64,000 nt of DNA from Coriolopsis trogii (GCA_020543525.1 JAHYIO010000042.1:682001-746000); one strand, 5' to 3'; numbered from the stretch's first letter, positions 22,509 through 34,500 are shown. Notes: generated by a model from the sequence alone, not told the origin. Numbers and translations are program-made.

Positions 22509-23980
22509 ATGTCTGAGCCCTCTCCCCCACTTGCGACTATCAACAGCTCTTCTGCAGCGCAGGAAGGCAGAATCCCTGCTCAGGAGCCCACCCGGCGCAC
22601 TGTCAATGTTGTGTATGGGCCGTCGCAAATAGTGGTCGCCCGGCCCATTCTCCCTTCAATGCGCACCAAAGTTCCTTTGACGGCTGCACAACGCTTAGAC
22701 CAAGCCGGACGCGCTGCTGTCTGCAACAAGATTGTGAAGAAGGTAATGACTGACTTCTATGCTTATTCCAACCAGGTCACACTGCAGTTGTCGGAATCTT
22801 GCGGCAACAAGCCGGACTATTACTTGCGTATGATGTTTACTGCTGGTGCGACGATGCAGAAGGCCCGCGATGTGAACATGTACAATGCATGGGGTCATAG
22901 TCTGCATGTGGAGTATATGGACGGTGAGTTCATTGCTATTTCGCAATGTCATTCAGTTTTATGCCAAGCCTGCAGAGCACTCAGGTGAAATCTGTCAACA
23001 TTATCAACCTGCAGCACAAGCACCGCGACAAGTATGACAAGCTCACCACGGCAGAGAAGGAGGCACCTGTTTATGACTTCGCTGAGGAGCGTGACTCCTG
23101 CAACATGGGTGTCCGTCTCAACTAGTGCGGCTGCTCATCAGATGTTCGGTCGGTGTGTGAGAAGGTCGAGGGCATAGTCAGTCCAGTTAAGCAATAGTCT
23201 CACCACAAGGCTTTCACTGATACATACGCTATAGTTGATGGGCCTTAGATGCTATGCCAGTGTCAAAGCCTTTTTCTGCATTGTCCGCAACAACTCTGAG
23301 TTCCCAATGCCACCTCGTTGGTATTTTACCATGAGATTAACCAGTACCTCACAGGTGCTATCAAGACATGGGACATTGAGACAATTAGTGGTCTCTTCGA
23401 GGCTTTTGCGATTGCAGGCTGTGATGTTATGGGTATGTCCATCAAATTCACATTGTTCTCTTCTACATGAGGTCTGATACTGCTCCCCACAGCGTACCTG
23501 CGCTCAGCCAAAGACCGCGCTGACTGGATCAAGGCCGAGATTCAAGACCGGATCAATAGTATGCTAGGTACTTACCTCGAATTATTCTAGTGCATAGATG
23601 ATATATTATAACTAACCATACGGATCTCCTATTCTTTAGTCAATATTACTGGCAACAAGAAGGTTATCATGCAGTATAAGAATTACAAGAAGGACATTGT
23701 ACTCGATTATGGGGTTGAGCTAGTCGGGTGGACTTATGAGACATTTGGCTGTCCCGCTAGTCTTGGTATGTCTCTAGAGCCACCGACAAAGGTGACTGTC
23801 ACTTCTACCATTTGACATCTGCGGAGAAGGCACACCGCCAGGCAGAGTACACTCGCAAAGCGCAGGAAGGTCTTGTTCTGGCATGGAAGTCCCGCAGCAA
23901 CAAGGGGAAGTTCCGCAAACAACGCCACACGGAAGACAAGGAAGGTGAGATTCATAATGACCCAATGGCGGATTCATAGC
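22509..23980 (+). pseudogene. Uncharacterised multi-exon gene, broken
   Basis: Starts MSEPSPPLATINSSSAAQEG at 22509. Exon-like segments include KPDYYLRMMFTAGATMQKA (22810-22866), VKAFFCIVRNNSEFPMPPRW (23261-23320), GAIKTWDIETISGLFEAFAI (23353-23412), YLRSAKDRADWIKAEIQDRI (23494-23553), then VNITGNKKVIMQYKNYKKDI and VELVGWTYETFGCPASL (23640-23765). They are separated by introns with clear GT and AG ends. In-frame TAG codons in the second segment (near 23123 and 23197) indicate inactivation. I recall similar uncharacterised proteins as a repetitive family in Agaricomycete genomes, but I cannot name a domain or function. It follows the preceding gene by 0.8 kb on the same strand, so the two may belong to one element. 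Confidence 0.5.
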
Positions 23981-24239
23981 TAAATAGTCATAGTCGCAGT
24001 ATCTTGAAACATTCTTGTACCTTGCCGGAAGTCTTGTTCATGGCACACGGAGATACATGTGTCAGTAGATAAAAACGTTACATTGTCTGGTCTGTCTGAA
24101 TTACCACGGTGGCGAGTGGAGAATATGACGATATCCATGTGACAATAGATTATAGTAGTGAGTCATACAGGCAAAGGCCAAATGACAATGATGAGCAACC
24201 AGTGGAGAGTGAGATAGAGCAGTCTGACAGGATGGATAT

Positions 24240-24490
24240 GTCATGAATGGTGGAAAGCCCTGGTAACATACGTGTAGATCCCGAGAGAAGTGGGGATGGA
24301 GGCAGTGTAGAAGGGTACAATCATGGGTATTACATGTCTCTGATGTGACGGGAGGAGGCTTGTCTTGACCGCGAGACTGGTGGTGCAGCCTGTGGTGGCC
24401 TGGTGAGCCTTCTCATGGTCAGCAGAAGGCGGTGAGGAAGGCATACCCGTCTCAAGACTTATGTGCCGGAGTCAACAACCTCCTATGTGG
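24240..24490 (-). pseudogene. Kinase-associated C-terminal fragment beside repeat B
   Basis: On the minus strand the reading SHQRHVIPMIVPFYTASIPT resembles GSITSMIIPFYAASMSIHY at the end of the kinase remnant near 14560. It also lies directly downstream of the dispersed repeat, as in copy A. No kinase catalytic motifs remain in this copy. Confidence 0.35.
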
Positions 24491-24500
24491 TGTTATTGGC

Positions 24501-25172
24501 TTCTACTTGTCTGTGCTGCGTTGGGAAGATCCTCAACACGACAGAGGCAATGACAAGGACGGTGGGGTGACAGCAGTGACAGCGAGGCGACTAGGGACAG
24601 GGAGGATGGCAGATGACAGCAGTAACAGCAAGGCAAGTAAGGACAGTGAGGGTGTAAAGGGGGACGAGTACGATAGTAAGAGGTTGATAGACGTAAGGAC
24701 AGTGACAGCGATGGCAGGAGTGAGGACAGCGACGGCAGGAGCGAGGACAGCAATGGCAGGAGCGGTGTGGACGGCGTCGGGATGTACGTGGCAGATAACA
24801 AGGAGGAAGCGCCAACGAGTGGCGGGAGAGCACTTGAAGAAACTCTGCAGACTGCTTTGGGAGAGAGAATTGGGAAGGGAGCGGAAAAGGAAAGAGGGCG
24901 GGACGTACAAAAACAGTGGTCTCGAGTGCTGTCAGGGGCCAGGAACCGAACATACGATATGTGCGAGGGGCTGATGGGAGCGGAGAACATACGAGGGAGA
25001 TAGCTCCAAACATATATTGACATTGAGTGACATGAGAGACTTGCGTCATAGACAGGAATCTCGAGATAATTATCGAAAAGTATGCAGGGCAGGGGAAAGC
25101 AACCCAAGTGAGGCCCGCCAGCACGCTGGCGTGACAGGCCTACTTAGAGCCGGAACATGGGATGATCAGGTG
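24501..25172 (-). repeat. Dispersed repeat, copy B (about 670 bp, inverted)
   Basis: Reverse-complement homologue of copy A at 13096-13746. It is slightly longer because of extra tandem units of the type GACGGCAGGAGTGAGGACAG around 24705-24770. Differences between copies are mostly transitions. No frame stays open in both copies, so the long open stretches here (up to 204 codons) are not treated as genes. Confidence 0.65.
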
Positions 25173-26194
25173 CCAATACCTTGGTATTCCGCAGGGTGAG
25201 GTTCACAATGGTATGGGTCAATGGACATACAATGGTTCTGGTAGTCAAATCTGCATATTATGATGGGTCCTTGGTATAGACATGGAAATAGCGGTGTTGT
25301 TGTTAGGGCACATTGTTGATGTGTTCGCCTACCTCTCGAGATTTTTGAGGTCACATAAAGTATACAAAAGTGCATCCTTATACATCGACTTTCCAGCCAC
25401 ATCTGGAAACAGCACTCACTCTGGAAGGAGACGGGTCTCTTTTCGATCTGAAGGGAGATTGACATCTCCAATGGCCCCATCAGGGAGGGTCAAACTCCTG
25501 AAGGAGTATAATCTCCTGCAGGAGCTCGTTGGAGATGTATATCCTGTAGGACAGTCATATCTCTATAATACTCTCTGCCATAGCCAGAGACATGCTGCCA
25601 TGTACACAGGAGAGTACACACTGGTGCTCCTGTGGTTGGTAGTAAGTTATTGCAATGTCACCATAAATAGTTTGCCATCCCACAGGTGGAGGTTGGTATT
25701 GACAGGGTGCTGCTTAAGGCTGGAGGAATGGACAGGTACACTCTGTCTGCAGACATTGAGCACAAGCATGGTCACTCACAATGGTGTATCAGTCACTAAA
25801 GTGATTGCATACATCACAAGGAGAACTCCATCTCCTGCAGGATCCATTCATCCATCTTCTGTCGAGGACCTGGCAGGAGATGCAGGATCAAGATAGATCG
25901 GAAATCTCCGGAGCTCCTCCGGCTCTGTCAGGAGCCTGATAGAGCCAAAAGAGATATCCGCATTTCCTGATGCACCTTTAGTGCTTACGTGTCGAGTTTC
26001 TCATCTTGGGTTCTGCTTTGAGTGATCTGAGTATACCTGATGCCATGACAAAGAATATATGACCACAGTTGATGGTTATGAATGTCGTCACTTAGATTCT
26101 ACAAGAAGCCAAGGATCTGTTAGAATTGTGATTGAAGTCCTATAAGGAGTAGGCATTGTGTTTGGCCATTTACTATATTGATATCACACAGATC
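25173..26194. other. Spacer with short CTCC(T)GCAGGAG palindromes
   Basis: No gene is seen. Between 25480 and 25930 there are several near-palindromes of the form CTCCTGCAGGAG and CTCCTGAAGGAG. A 204-codon open stretch on the plus strand (25282-25896) shows no recognisable domain and is probably fortuitous. Confidence 0.5.
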
Positions 26195-26197
26195 ATA

Positions 26198-26724
26198 AGG
26201 GGTGCTCAATTCTCGCTGCATGACATGACACACACGGTGCTTCACAAGTCGAGTTCAGACTCAGCAGCACAGCCACAACGCACGGGTGGCTGCTCCTTTG
26301 TGCGCACACAGGAAATTGCGCACTTGACTCGCTCTCTCTCGCCTCTCAATCTCTGCTGGTAGAGCTTCCATAGTATATTAAGACAGCTTTGCTCGCGCTA
26401 ACAGAGTGGAACCCTTGGTGAGATCTGAGGAAAATTTTCCCATGAGTGGTGAGTCTGGTGCACATGAGGAGAGACTCCACTATGCTGGCTGCTTCGCCTT
26501 CTATGCGCATATACCTAAGGTGGAGCTGGGTTCAGGCTGCCAAATTGTCAATTGCGGTCTCAATACTTGAGAAGAGGAATGAACACAGTGCAGTCGAGCG
26601 GGTGGGACGTCAACGCAACGTGCGCACAGAAGCCGCCTGCACGTTGTGGCTGTGCTGCTGAGTCTGAACTCGACTTGTGAAGCACCGTGCATGTCGTGTC
26701 ATGTAGCAAGAATTGAGCACCCCT
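26198..26724. mobile_element. MITE-like element with about 88-bp terminal inverted repeats
   Basis: The left end AGGGGTGCTCAATTCTCGCT and the reverse complement of the right end AGGGGTGCTCAATTCTTGCT stay paired for about 88 bp with only about five mismatches. ATA at 26195-26197 and 26725-26727 is a plausible 3-bp target duplication. The 527-bp unit has no coding capacity, so it would need a transposase from elsewhere. The length and a 3-bp duplication would suit a PIF/Harbinger-type MITE, but the ATA sequence and the terminal bases are not diagnostic. Confidence 0.8.
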
Positions 26725-27067
26725 ATAGATATATGGGAAGGAGATACACTTCTAAATGGTAATTTTCAATACACATCATTATGTCGATACATAAAAGTCA
26801 TGATAGCAAAGACCAAGAACAAATACATAATATTAGTATACAATGAGCAAATAGTACAATAGATGAAATAGATGTGAATACATTCAACAGGATAATATAG
26901 CGGATACAGGACAAGCAAAGCAAGCAAGATGACAGGAACAATGAGCAAGACAATGAGCAAGACCATGCAGGCAAATAGATGAGCAAGATGACACAAGTGC
27001 AAAATCAGAACCAAGGTAATGTACATATCCACTCAATATGCAATACTGTTACAAAGTCCTAAGTGAA

Positions 27068-28960
27068 TCAGTCATCAGATTCGCCTTGATTCTCAACGAT
27101 GTTCACAAGCTTTGCAACAAGGTCTCTGGTCAGCTTGGCCTGAGTCTTGATACCCACTGCAATACATTCCAGTGTATTATTCATGCATTTAGCCCAAGTG
27201 GGCTCAACAGACTTCTCGTGTGCATTCATATGCCTACTGGTGGTGCTGCTCATGCGAGTGCTTGCACGACTTTTAAGTCTAGACACTCTTGCAGTCCCGT
27301 TATCATCTGAATGTGAGGTGGACTCCCTCACCATGTGCTGCTTTTGCCTAGGTTTCGTCAAGGAGGACACGGATGCATCTGAATGCAATCTCTTACAAAG
27401 ACCGTACTTTGCACCCTTACACTCACAGTCCAGCCAAGTTGCTTGCACTCTGATAAATGGACATTTAATCAGCCTATATTTGAGTATGTGAGAGATTATG
27501 TGATGCTTACCTTCATGCCAAGAGCAGTCTCTCACATTCCTTGCTTGGCGTCCTTTGTACTGGAGACTGTGGTTGTTGGGTTGCTCACATACCTTCCTAC
27601 CCTCACAGTTGTTGCAAGGTTGCAAGCAGATCTCTTGCAACTTTTGATAAGGGTTGCCTTGGAACATTCCAACATTGAGACCTTTGGGAACCAGCAGGTC
27701 ATCCGCAGAGTCTGGGGAAACGCCAAATGCGGAGTGTTTTTTCATAGTATTGGGAGTCACAGTGTGGCATTGTGGTCAGTCGAATGAACACGGTTGCATA
27801 TGTTGGGCACAGTGCATCTGATTTTCTTGCTGCATCTGGCCCCAGCAATAGGTTGTATCATGTGCAGATTCACCTTGGGCAAAATCTTGCATGTGTTTCC
27901 AGTACCATTGTTAGTTTTGTGCTCAATGACATTCTTAATTGTGGTGTTGTGGTCCTTGGTGGATGCATAGCCATAGTCATCAGCAACTACCTGGCCATGG
28001 TTGTTGATGAGGTCATAAAGATTCTGCTCTTTGCCAATTTGTTTATTGTTGCCTGACTGCAGTTCATCTTCTTCTTGTTCTGTTACCTCATTGGTGTTAG
28101 ATTTCGTTTGTTCTCTGATATGAGCACATACTCACCTCTGGGAGGAGATGTCATTGCATCCTGTCTGTTACCCAAATTATTAAACTGCTCATCACCAATC
28201 TCCATCTCACCTTCATCTAATCCACACAATATCATGTGAGATTGTGATTCATAGGACTAATATTGTGTGATCTCGCCATTTCAATGCTCTGTGGTATAGG
28301 TCCAATGTGTGATGTCTTGAACTGCTACTGTATACTCTTCATTGGTAGTAGCATCATTACAACAGGCAAGATCTTCATGGATTGCATGCAGCTGTTGTGT
28401 CAAGAGAGGTGGAGACATTTCTTGTTCATCATTGTCTTGGTCATGTATATGACTGGTGGATGATCTGGTTGGTGATGGATGTTGATATGTTTTAGAGCCT
28501 TGTTGATGGTTTGACAACATGATGGTGAATATTCAGGAGAAGTAGAAACCCCTGGTCTGTCTGTTAGGTTTATCTGTTGATGTTCAGCTGTATTGAGTAT
28601 GAAACTAAGCATCAAAAGTATATTTAACACACCTTGCCCTCAGATTTGCTGGTGTCTTTCTTCCCCCACATCTCCAGAAGCATGTATCCCTTCATTTGTT
28701 GATTGCCCAAAAATACTGAGGAATTCAAACTTTGCAGTATCAATCTGTGAAGTGGTAGTGGAATATGAAGTTGGAGGAAAACACCACAGTATCAACCTAC
28801 GGTGTTGTGAGAGGATAGGATTGGTTGTTGAGAACTACTTTGGAACATTGAACATTGCAACTTCATTTGTTGTGGTATGTTTGTACACCCTTCTACCACA
28901 GAAGATAATCACATGCCAGGTGTTTTATTGTTTGTCTTCAAACTGTACAAATAAATGTCA
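27068..28960 (-). pseudogene. Cysteine-cluster gene, copy 2
   Basis: A 230-codon open stretch (27760-27068) contains LQPCNNCEGRKVCEQP...KGRQARNVRDCSWHEG, parallel to the copy at 10341-11710, followed by a donor at the same place (GTAAGCATCAC). After the presumed intron it reads CKQLGWTVSV, parallel to CKKLGWMVS in copy 1. The region up to about 28960 also aligns with the flank of copy 1 (both contain the motif CAGTATCAACCT), so the repeat unit is larger than the reading frame. Several cysteines present in copy 1 are replaced here (Y and R in place of C), and the frame after the intron drifts. The function is unknown. Confidence 0.5.
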
Positions 28961-29332
28961 TCGTCTCCTTCGAAATTGACTCGGAGATCGAAATGCTACA
29001 CATTTGGCAATCACCACCTGTTTCTCTTGTCTTTGCCATTGACTACTGCAGGTTAATACTGCAGTAGCAGTCCTGGTTATCAACCTCATTTGTTGCTAAT
29101 CATCCTCTCTATTCACCCATCTTTGTGCATATCATTCAAGAAAACTATGAGGACATTTGAGACATGACCATAGGTTAATATCACAGTTAGTTATGATGTC
29201 TTTTGACCATACTGTTCATCATGGAAGCATACCAACTTGGCTTGTACAGATGTTGTAAGTTGATACCGTGATATATGCTGGAACTTTAGGTAATAGACAT
29301 GATTTCAAATTAAGTAAGTACAATTTGTATTG

Positions 29333-29431
29333 GATTGCTTACTCAATAAGTAAGGGTGTGCGAGAAACGTGTCGACAAACAGGTTTTGTCAACATATTTT
29401 CTGCACACCCTTACTTATCAAGTAAGCAATC
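29333..29431. repeat. Near-perfect palindrome, arms about 48 bp
   Basis: The left arm GATTGCTTACTCAATAAGTA continuing to GTGTGCGAGAAACGTGTCGA mirrors a right arm whose complement reads GATTGCTTACTTGATAAGTA continuing to GTGTGCAGAAAATATGTTGA; the loop is about 4 nt. The flanks add AAGTAAGTA / TTACTTACTT in inverted order. A hairpin of this size could be a foldback transposon remnant or a source of double-stranded RNA. Confidence 0.75.
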
Positions 29432-29765
29432 TCTTAAAATAAGTAAGTAAAATGTACTTACCTTGGTGCTTAATAGGTCTCAACCTGTTCAGTTGTGCTA
29501 GTCACCTGTATTCAACCAGGCCATTTGAAAGTATGATAATATACTGGATCTGTAAGCTCATCCTTTATGTTACTTTGAGCAGTAATATGTCACTCACTCG
29601 TGTTTTGGACTGAATATCTAAGAGTTATTACTACTATGATAAGTGCGCCATGCTCATTGGACGTCCACTCACCCAGCGAATGATAAGCAAACCCTCACTG
29701 GTACTAGATGTTTCACTTTGAAGTTGCTTTTAGTGTACAAATTGAATGGCAAGATATAGACATTG

Positions 29766-30404
29766 TGTTAAGACTGTGCCGACTCCAAGGTCCAAAGGCC
29801 GAGATTGGTGGAAATGCGACCAGAGGCATGAGGGTCTGACAGTGTCTGGAGGTCGGCAGGGTGAGGACTTTGGCGAAGCTATTGGCAACGCCCTGAGTAT
29901 ACGCCGTTGTCCTTGTCTTGCGAGAGAAGGCGGAAACGCGGAAACCAAGAGGAGCAGAAGTACGAAGTCCGACTTCGAGTTGGACAACGAGAGGACAAGG
30001 TAGAAGGATGAGCAATGTTCTAAGTGACAACCGGAGTTCGGAGTCCGGAGGTCAGGGTCAGGGGTCGGGCGTGGACTTAGAGAAGAACATGTAGAAATCA
30101 GGGGGTAACGAGATATCCGAACTGAGGTACAAGTCTACTGCTACCAAACCTTATATAGTCAGAACTCCAGCAAAGGTCTTGGCGAAATCGGCGTAAGTAG
30201 ACTGGGAGTCCAATCGGGAATCGGAGTAGATCAAAGTCCATTGTTTGTAACCTGATCAGACTGATCGGAGTATAGTAACAATTATAAATGCAATGGGACC
30301 TATTAAAAAGAGATGGGACTAAGGTATTAGACATAAAAGGTTAGCGTGGTCGGATATCGGGGTTTGGGGTTTGAGGTTCGGTCCGGTCGGCACGGGACCT
30401 AACA
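29766..30404 (-). mobile_element. Solo LTR, copy 3 (639 bp, TSD CATTG)
   Basis: Same family as copies 1 and 2, in minus orientation. It has TGTTA/TAACA termini and a perfect CATTG duplication (29761-29765 and 30405-30409). Compared with copies 1 and 2 it has visibly more substitutions, largely C/T and G/A exchanges, so it is the oldest or most mutated of the three. Confidence 0.93.
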
Positions 30405-30409
30405 CATTG

Positions 30410-31059
30410 CCGATGATGCAAGAGACAACGAGTACATTGTTGTCCAAATACAGAATCACTGTCCAAAAACTTCCAACTAGCGACAATGGCTCCTCCACTT
30501 TCAATGTGTAATGCTCCACTAGCTCCTTCTCAGAAACACATTACTGAACCTTCTTAGCAAAATATTGAACACTCTAGCTCTTCATGACGATGTATGATGT
30601 TGTCTTGCAAATCTTTCTTTGGAAGGTTCTCTTATTAGTTGTTACAATTCATATGTATTGTATGGTGCTTGATTGAGAGCAGACTGACATCAATTTACCC
30701 TCATATATTCCTGCATGTTGTGTATGCCGAGAGGACTTGTGTGAGAATGTCATGGAAACTGTGCTCCTAAAAAACCAACAGAAAGTTTTGACACCTTCAT
30801 CTCTCTTTTGCATATCCCATAACTCCTCACTCTTATTGCTTTTTCAATGTTGACTACAGAGCCAATCCCTGGTTCGTGATTTCACTGTATTCTTTATGGA
30901 TGTGAATTCATTGCTGCATAATAGTGTCTATTCCTGATTCCTGAAGGCATTCCCATAAATCTTCCCAGGCACGACACTAGACTCCTGACATTTCTCCTGG
31001 TAAACAACCATCTGCTATTGCAATATGTTCTAGGAGTCAAACACATTTACGTGCACCTT
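30410..31059. other. AT-rich spacer
   Basis: I see no gene or clear repeat in this stretch. Confidence 0.6.
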
Positions 31060-31590
31060 TAAGACACTTGTCCCGCTAAGACGATCAAGTTTTACAACTT
31101 TGTCAAGACCCAAGCCTTTCTAGAGGGAACGCAAGATGCCCTCACGGCCGCTGGTAATCACCACTTATATTGGCTATTTACCTTGTATTGAACACATGCA
31201 GGTTTTGTTTTCCTTGTCCCGGGAGATTACGTCTTTGCACATAATATGTGGGGATTGGGATGTCCTGAAGATAATGTTACCCAAGCATGGATTACCTCTG
31301 AGTAAGTAGGCGTATCTTTATATAGTATCATCTACTTATGCATATATGTTGAATAGCTATTAATCCCATGTTACAAGACAAGTTACAACTTGCACAAGAC
31401 CACATTCTTGGTCCTGCACATCTGTGTTCCTTGTTGAAACCTGAGAAGGTTGACAACAAGTACAAGGGTGGGATCACTTAGGAATGTAGTGCTCATGCAA
31501 TCCCCATTGGGTCTTCAGAAAGATGCTACACCTTAGTGCAGTTGTACCAAGTCCAGCAAAATCTTATTGGACCTAGTATTGGCATTTGAA
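31060..31590 (+). pseudogene. Decayed multi-exon coding remnant, family unknown
   Basis: Segments that look like exons are KTIKFYNFVKTQAFLEGTQD (31079-31138), FVFLVPGDYVFAHNMWGLGC...TQAWITSE (31203-31302) and LQLAQDHILGPAHLCSLLKP...YKGGIT (31384-31479), each bounded by GT or AG sites. A stop follows directly after KGGIT (TAG). The pieces have ordinary protein composition, unlike the surrounding AT-rich DNA, but I do not recognise the family. Confidence 0.3.
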
Positions 31591-34500
31591 ATGTCAATGA
31601 TGATGAATGACATAGCAATTCATGATCAGATATCATCAAAGTAGAAGTCTAGTTGATACAATGATATTCATAATAACAATCATACTCTTCCTAGGCTGCA
31701 GCACCTATTGCTATATCAAGCTTAGAGAGTGGTCTGTCTGCAATAGCACTAGCTATTGAACGTCAAAGTACTGCATACAATGTTCCTCAAATTGGTGATT
31801 TATGCAACTATGCATTTCCTACAATGCAATTGAACATAGCTGCTACAAAAGCGGCTGGGGATATTACAGGTATGCTAAGACTAAGATATAATATTACGAT
31901 ACTGATAGTGTTGATATTGAAGGTGCTAGCGCTGCTTTCAAGCAAGATCTGGGTCAATTTGCAGGAAAGTATGTCAATGAACATGATTCTGAAGGAGCAC
32001 TTATGTGCATAATCACCATGAGTGATCTAGTATTACAACCTTCTCTAGTTCCTGACCAGTATCAGCTTGTTCCTTACCACTTTGTCTCATTCTCTGCTTG
32101 TCATTGTCATCTTGCTTACTTTTCATCATCACACATATGTTATCTGTCTCTTTGTCATCACCTTTATATATGCTTACTCATTCTGACTATTTATATCTCC
32201 TCAATCTAGCCCATCTATATATAACCCTGCTTAGTCATCCGCAGCCTTATCATTCTATCTTCACGTTACTGCCACGCTACTATACCTTTTATAGCAGTTT
32301 ATGTTGTACTATATATAATAGCCAAGGTTTCTATCAAGGAACCCCAGCTTTGATCTCCTTAATCTGTACCATCAAGCTTCTGAATAGAACAGTGTTCTAT
32401 TCTCTTCTCACATTTTTGCAACATCTCACTGCATGCTTGAAGGCCATAGCATCCCTTGCTTAGACCAAACTTAACAACATGAGCCTCACTATACCTTCAT
32501 TCAGTTACATTCTTTTGATACATCTTGTCTCTAGCCCTATGTGTCAAACTCCAAGACTCATCTCTCACTCTTGCTTGACCACAGGTTGTTACAGCTACTA
32601 GCAATACCCTGAGATATCACTTGTGTCCTTAACTTGCAAGGCAAGAGCTGCCAGAGTTTAGAGCCAGACATTAGAGATAGTAGACTTAGATAAGTATAGA
32701 GTATAATGCTAGATTCAAGTTTAATGCTGAGAGGACAAGTTTAGAGGGCAAGCAGTAACCTGGGAGAATCAGAGTTTAGAAGATAGTTCACAGTGTGGAG
32801 ATGGAACAATAGGTTGGATTTCTGCAGATGCACCTGTCAAAATAGCATCTAGATTTCTAGAAAACTAAAACTTGCATAACCTGAACTTACAAGTGCAAGA
32901 TCCAGGTTTCTGATCCAGATTTGGATTTATGAAAATCAAACCTAGTGCAACATCATTCACTATTTGGTGATACAATATTCTAAATATGTGCTTAAACCAA
33001 GTAACAGAGATTTTCTTGCACAGATGAAGAAAGCTGGATCTGGCATCTGTAGATTCAGATTTATACAAATCCAGATGCCCTTCAGGTCTGAATTTGAATT
33101 CTGGTAGTACAAAATCTGTAGATTCAAATTTAGAAGATAATTTATAGGACACCTATTACTCAGCCTTAGATGGAGGACACTGAATTATAGAAAGTATAAC
33201 AAGTTAATAGGATATGCAAACTGAAATACAAATGGTAGTGCTATCAGACTTGAATAGTACTAGGTATAATCAAGTCTTGGTGCCAAGCTATTGTGGAGAT
33301 AATGCAAGTTCAATGGAGTATGGGGATAGAACAAGTTCATAATATTTATTGCATGATAAACCAATAATAACTATGTGATAGAACTACCTAATAATGCATG
33401 GGATCAAATACTGTAATGTGGGGTCAGAGATGTAGTTCAAACTTCCTTATCCCATATCTCTTGGGAGAAGCCCAAATTATGACTTTCTGGAGCTTATAGG
33501 CTAGCAGAGAAGGCACTTGTCAAGCATCTGATCTTGTAACCAGGCCTAAGCACCTGACAATACTAGGGTGTACAGATTTTCAATGTTCATTCTTGCTTCC
33601 AGATATTTAAAACAGAGCTGTCTATCTATAAACTGCCAGCATACAGATATTTTGAGCCCAATAAACTCAGCTCAAGGCACACATTTTAGATACAAAATGA
33701 TAAAACATATAAGTTTTGGGCTGGCTAAGGCTATGAGTTAAGAGTTATGGGAGGTTATGGGATTCACTCATAGAACCAACTTGGGAGCCAGCAAGATTGA
33801 TGGGATATTCAAAATTATTGCATATTGGAGGTATGTGATAAGTAAGTTTCAACTATATATGCCAATCAAAAATCAGGCTTTGGGGATCAGAGTAATCTGG
33901 CTGGAGAGGGACAGGATATAACAAGACTCAGATGCCCTTCAGATTCAGATTTAAATTCTAATAATCTGTAAACACCTGTTGCTCAGCCCTGGCACTCCTG
34001 TAACTTGGTTTAGAATCTTATTATGTCACTATTCTATCTCACTCTCTCATTATTGTCTACCCTTCTCTCCTAGAGTATATCATCTGCTGATCTTCAATTT
34101 TTCAATTCTATCTTTGATCTCTATCTTTGCTATCTTAATTTAGATGTTGCCAATAGCTTTGAAAATTCTCCCCCATGCACTATATATTCCTAATTGGCTG
34201 ATTTTCTCTGTTTTGTTCCAGCCTTTGGTCATTTTTTGTAGCATGTATCCTAATATGTATTGAAGACTTCTGTAGACAATATAAATGATTCTGATTGCAC
34301 AACAAGTTAAGATAACTATTGTGTCACAACTTGGGACCTTTGTAGACTAGTCTAATACTTTTATAAGAGAGATATCAATTCAATTTATTCAACTTATCTA
34401 GCACTTAGAGTATACTATCACTAAGACTGAGCAACAGATGTCTCGTAGATTATCTAGCACTGAATCAACAGATCTTGCACTTCTAATATCTAAATCTAAA

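Noticed and set aside
24493..25107. 204-codon frame in repeat copy B, and similar 200-codon frame in copy A (13161-13763)
   Set aside because: The frames are similar because the DNA is homologous and C/T-rich; they carry no domain and the parallel frames differ by length changes.
25282..25896. 204-codon plus-strand frame
   Set aside because: No domain, no intron support, composition dominated by CTCCTG palindromes.
29268..29460. Possible CRISPR-like spaced repeats (AAGTAAGTA)
   Set aside because: The repeats belong to one inverted palindrome with flanks; there is no regular spacing, and CRISPR arrays are not expected in fungi.
15941..30404. Reading the solo LTRs at 15941 and 29766 as the two LTRs of one 14-kb element
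   Set aside because: They are in opposite orientation and each has its own perfect 5-bp duplication (AGCTC, CATTG), so they are independent insertions.
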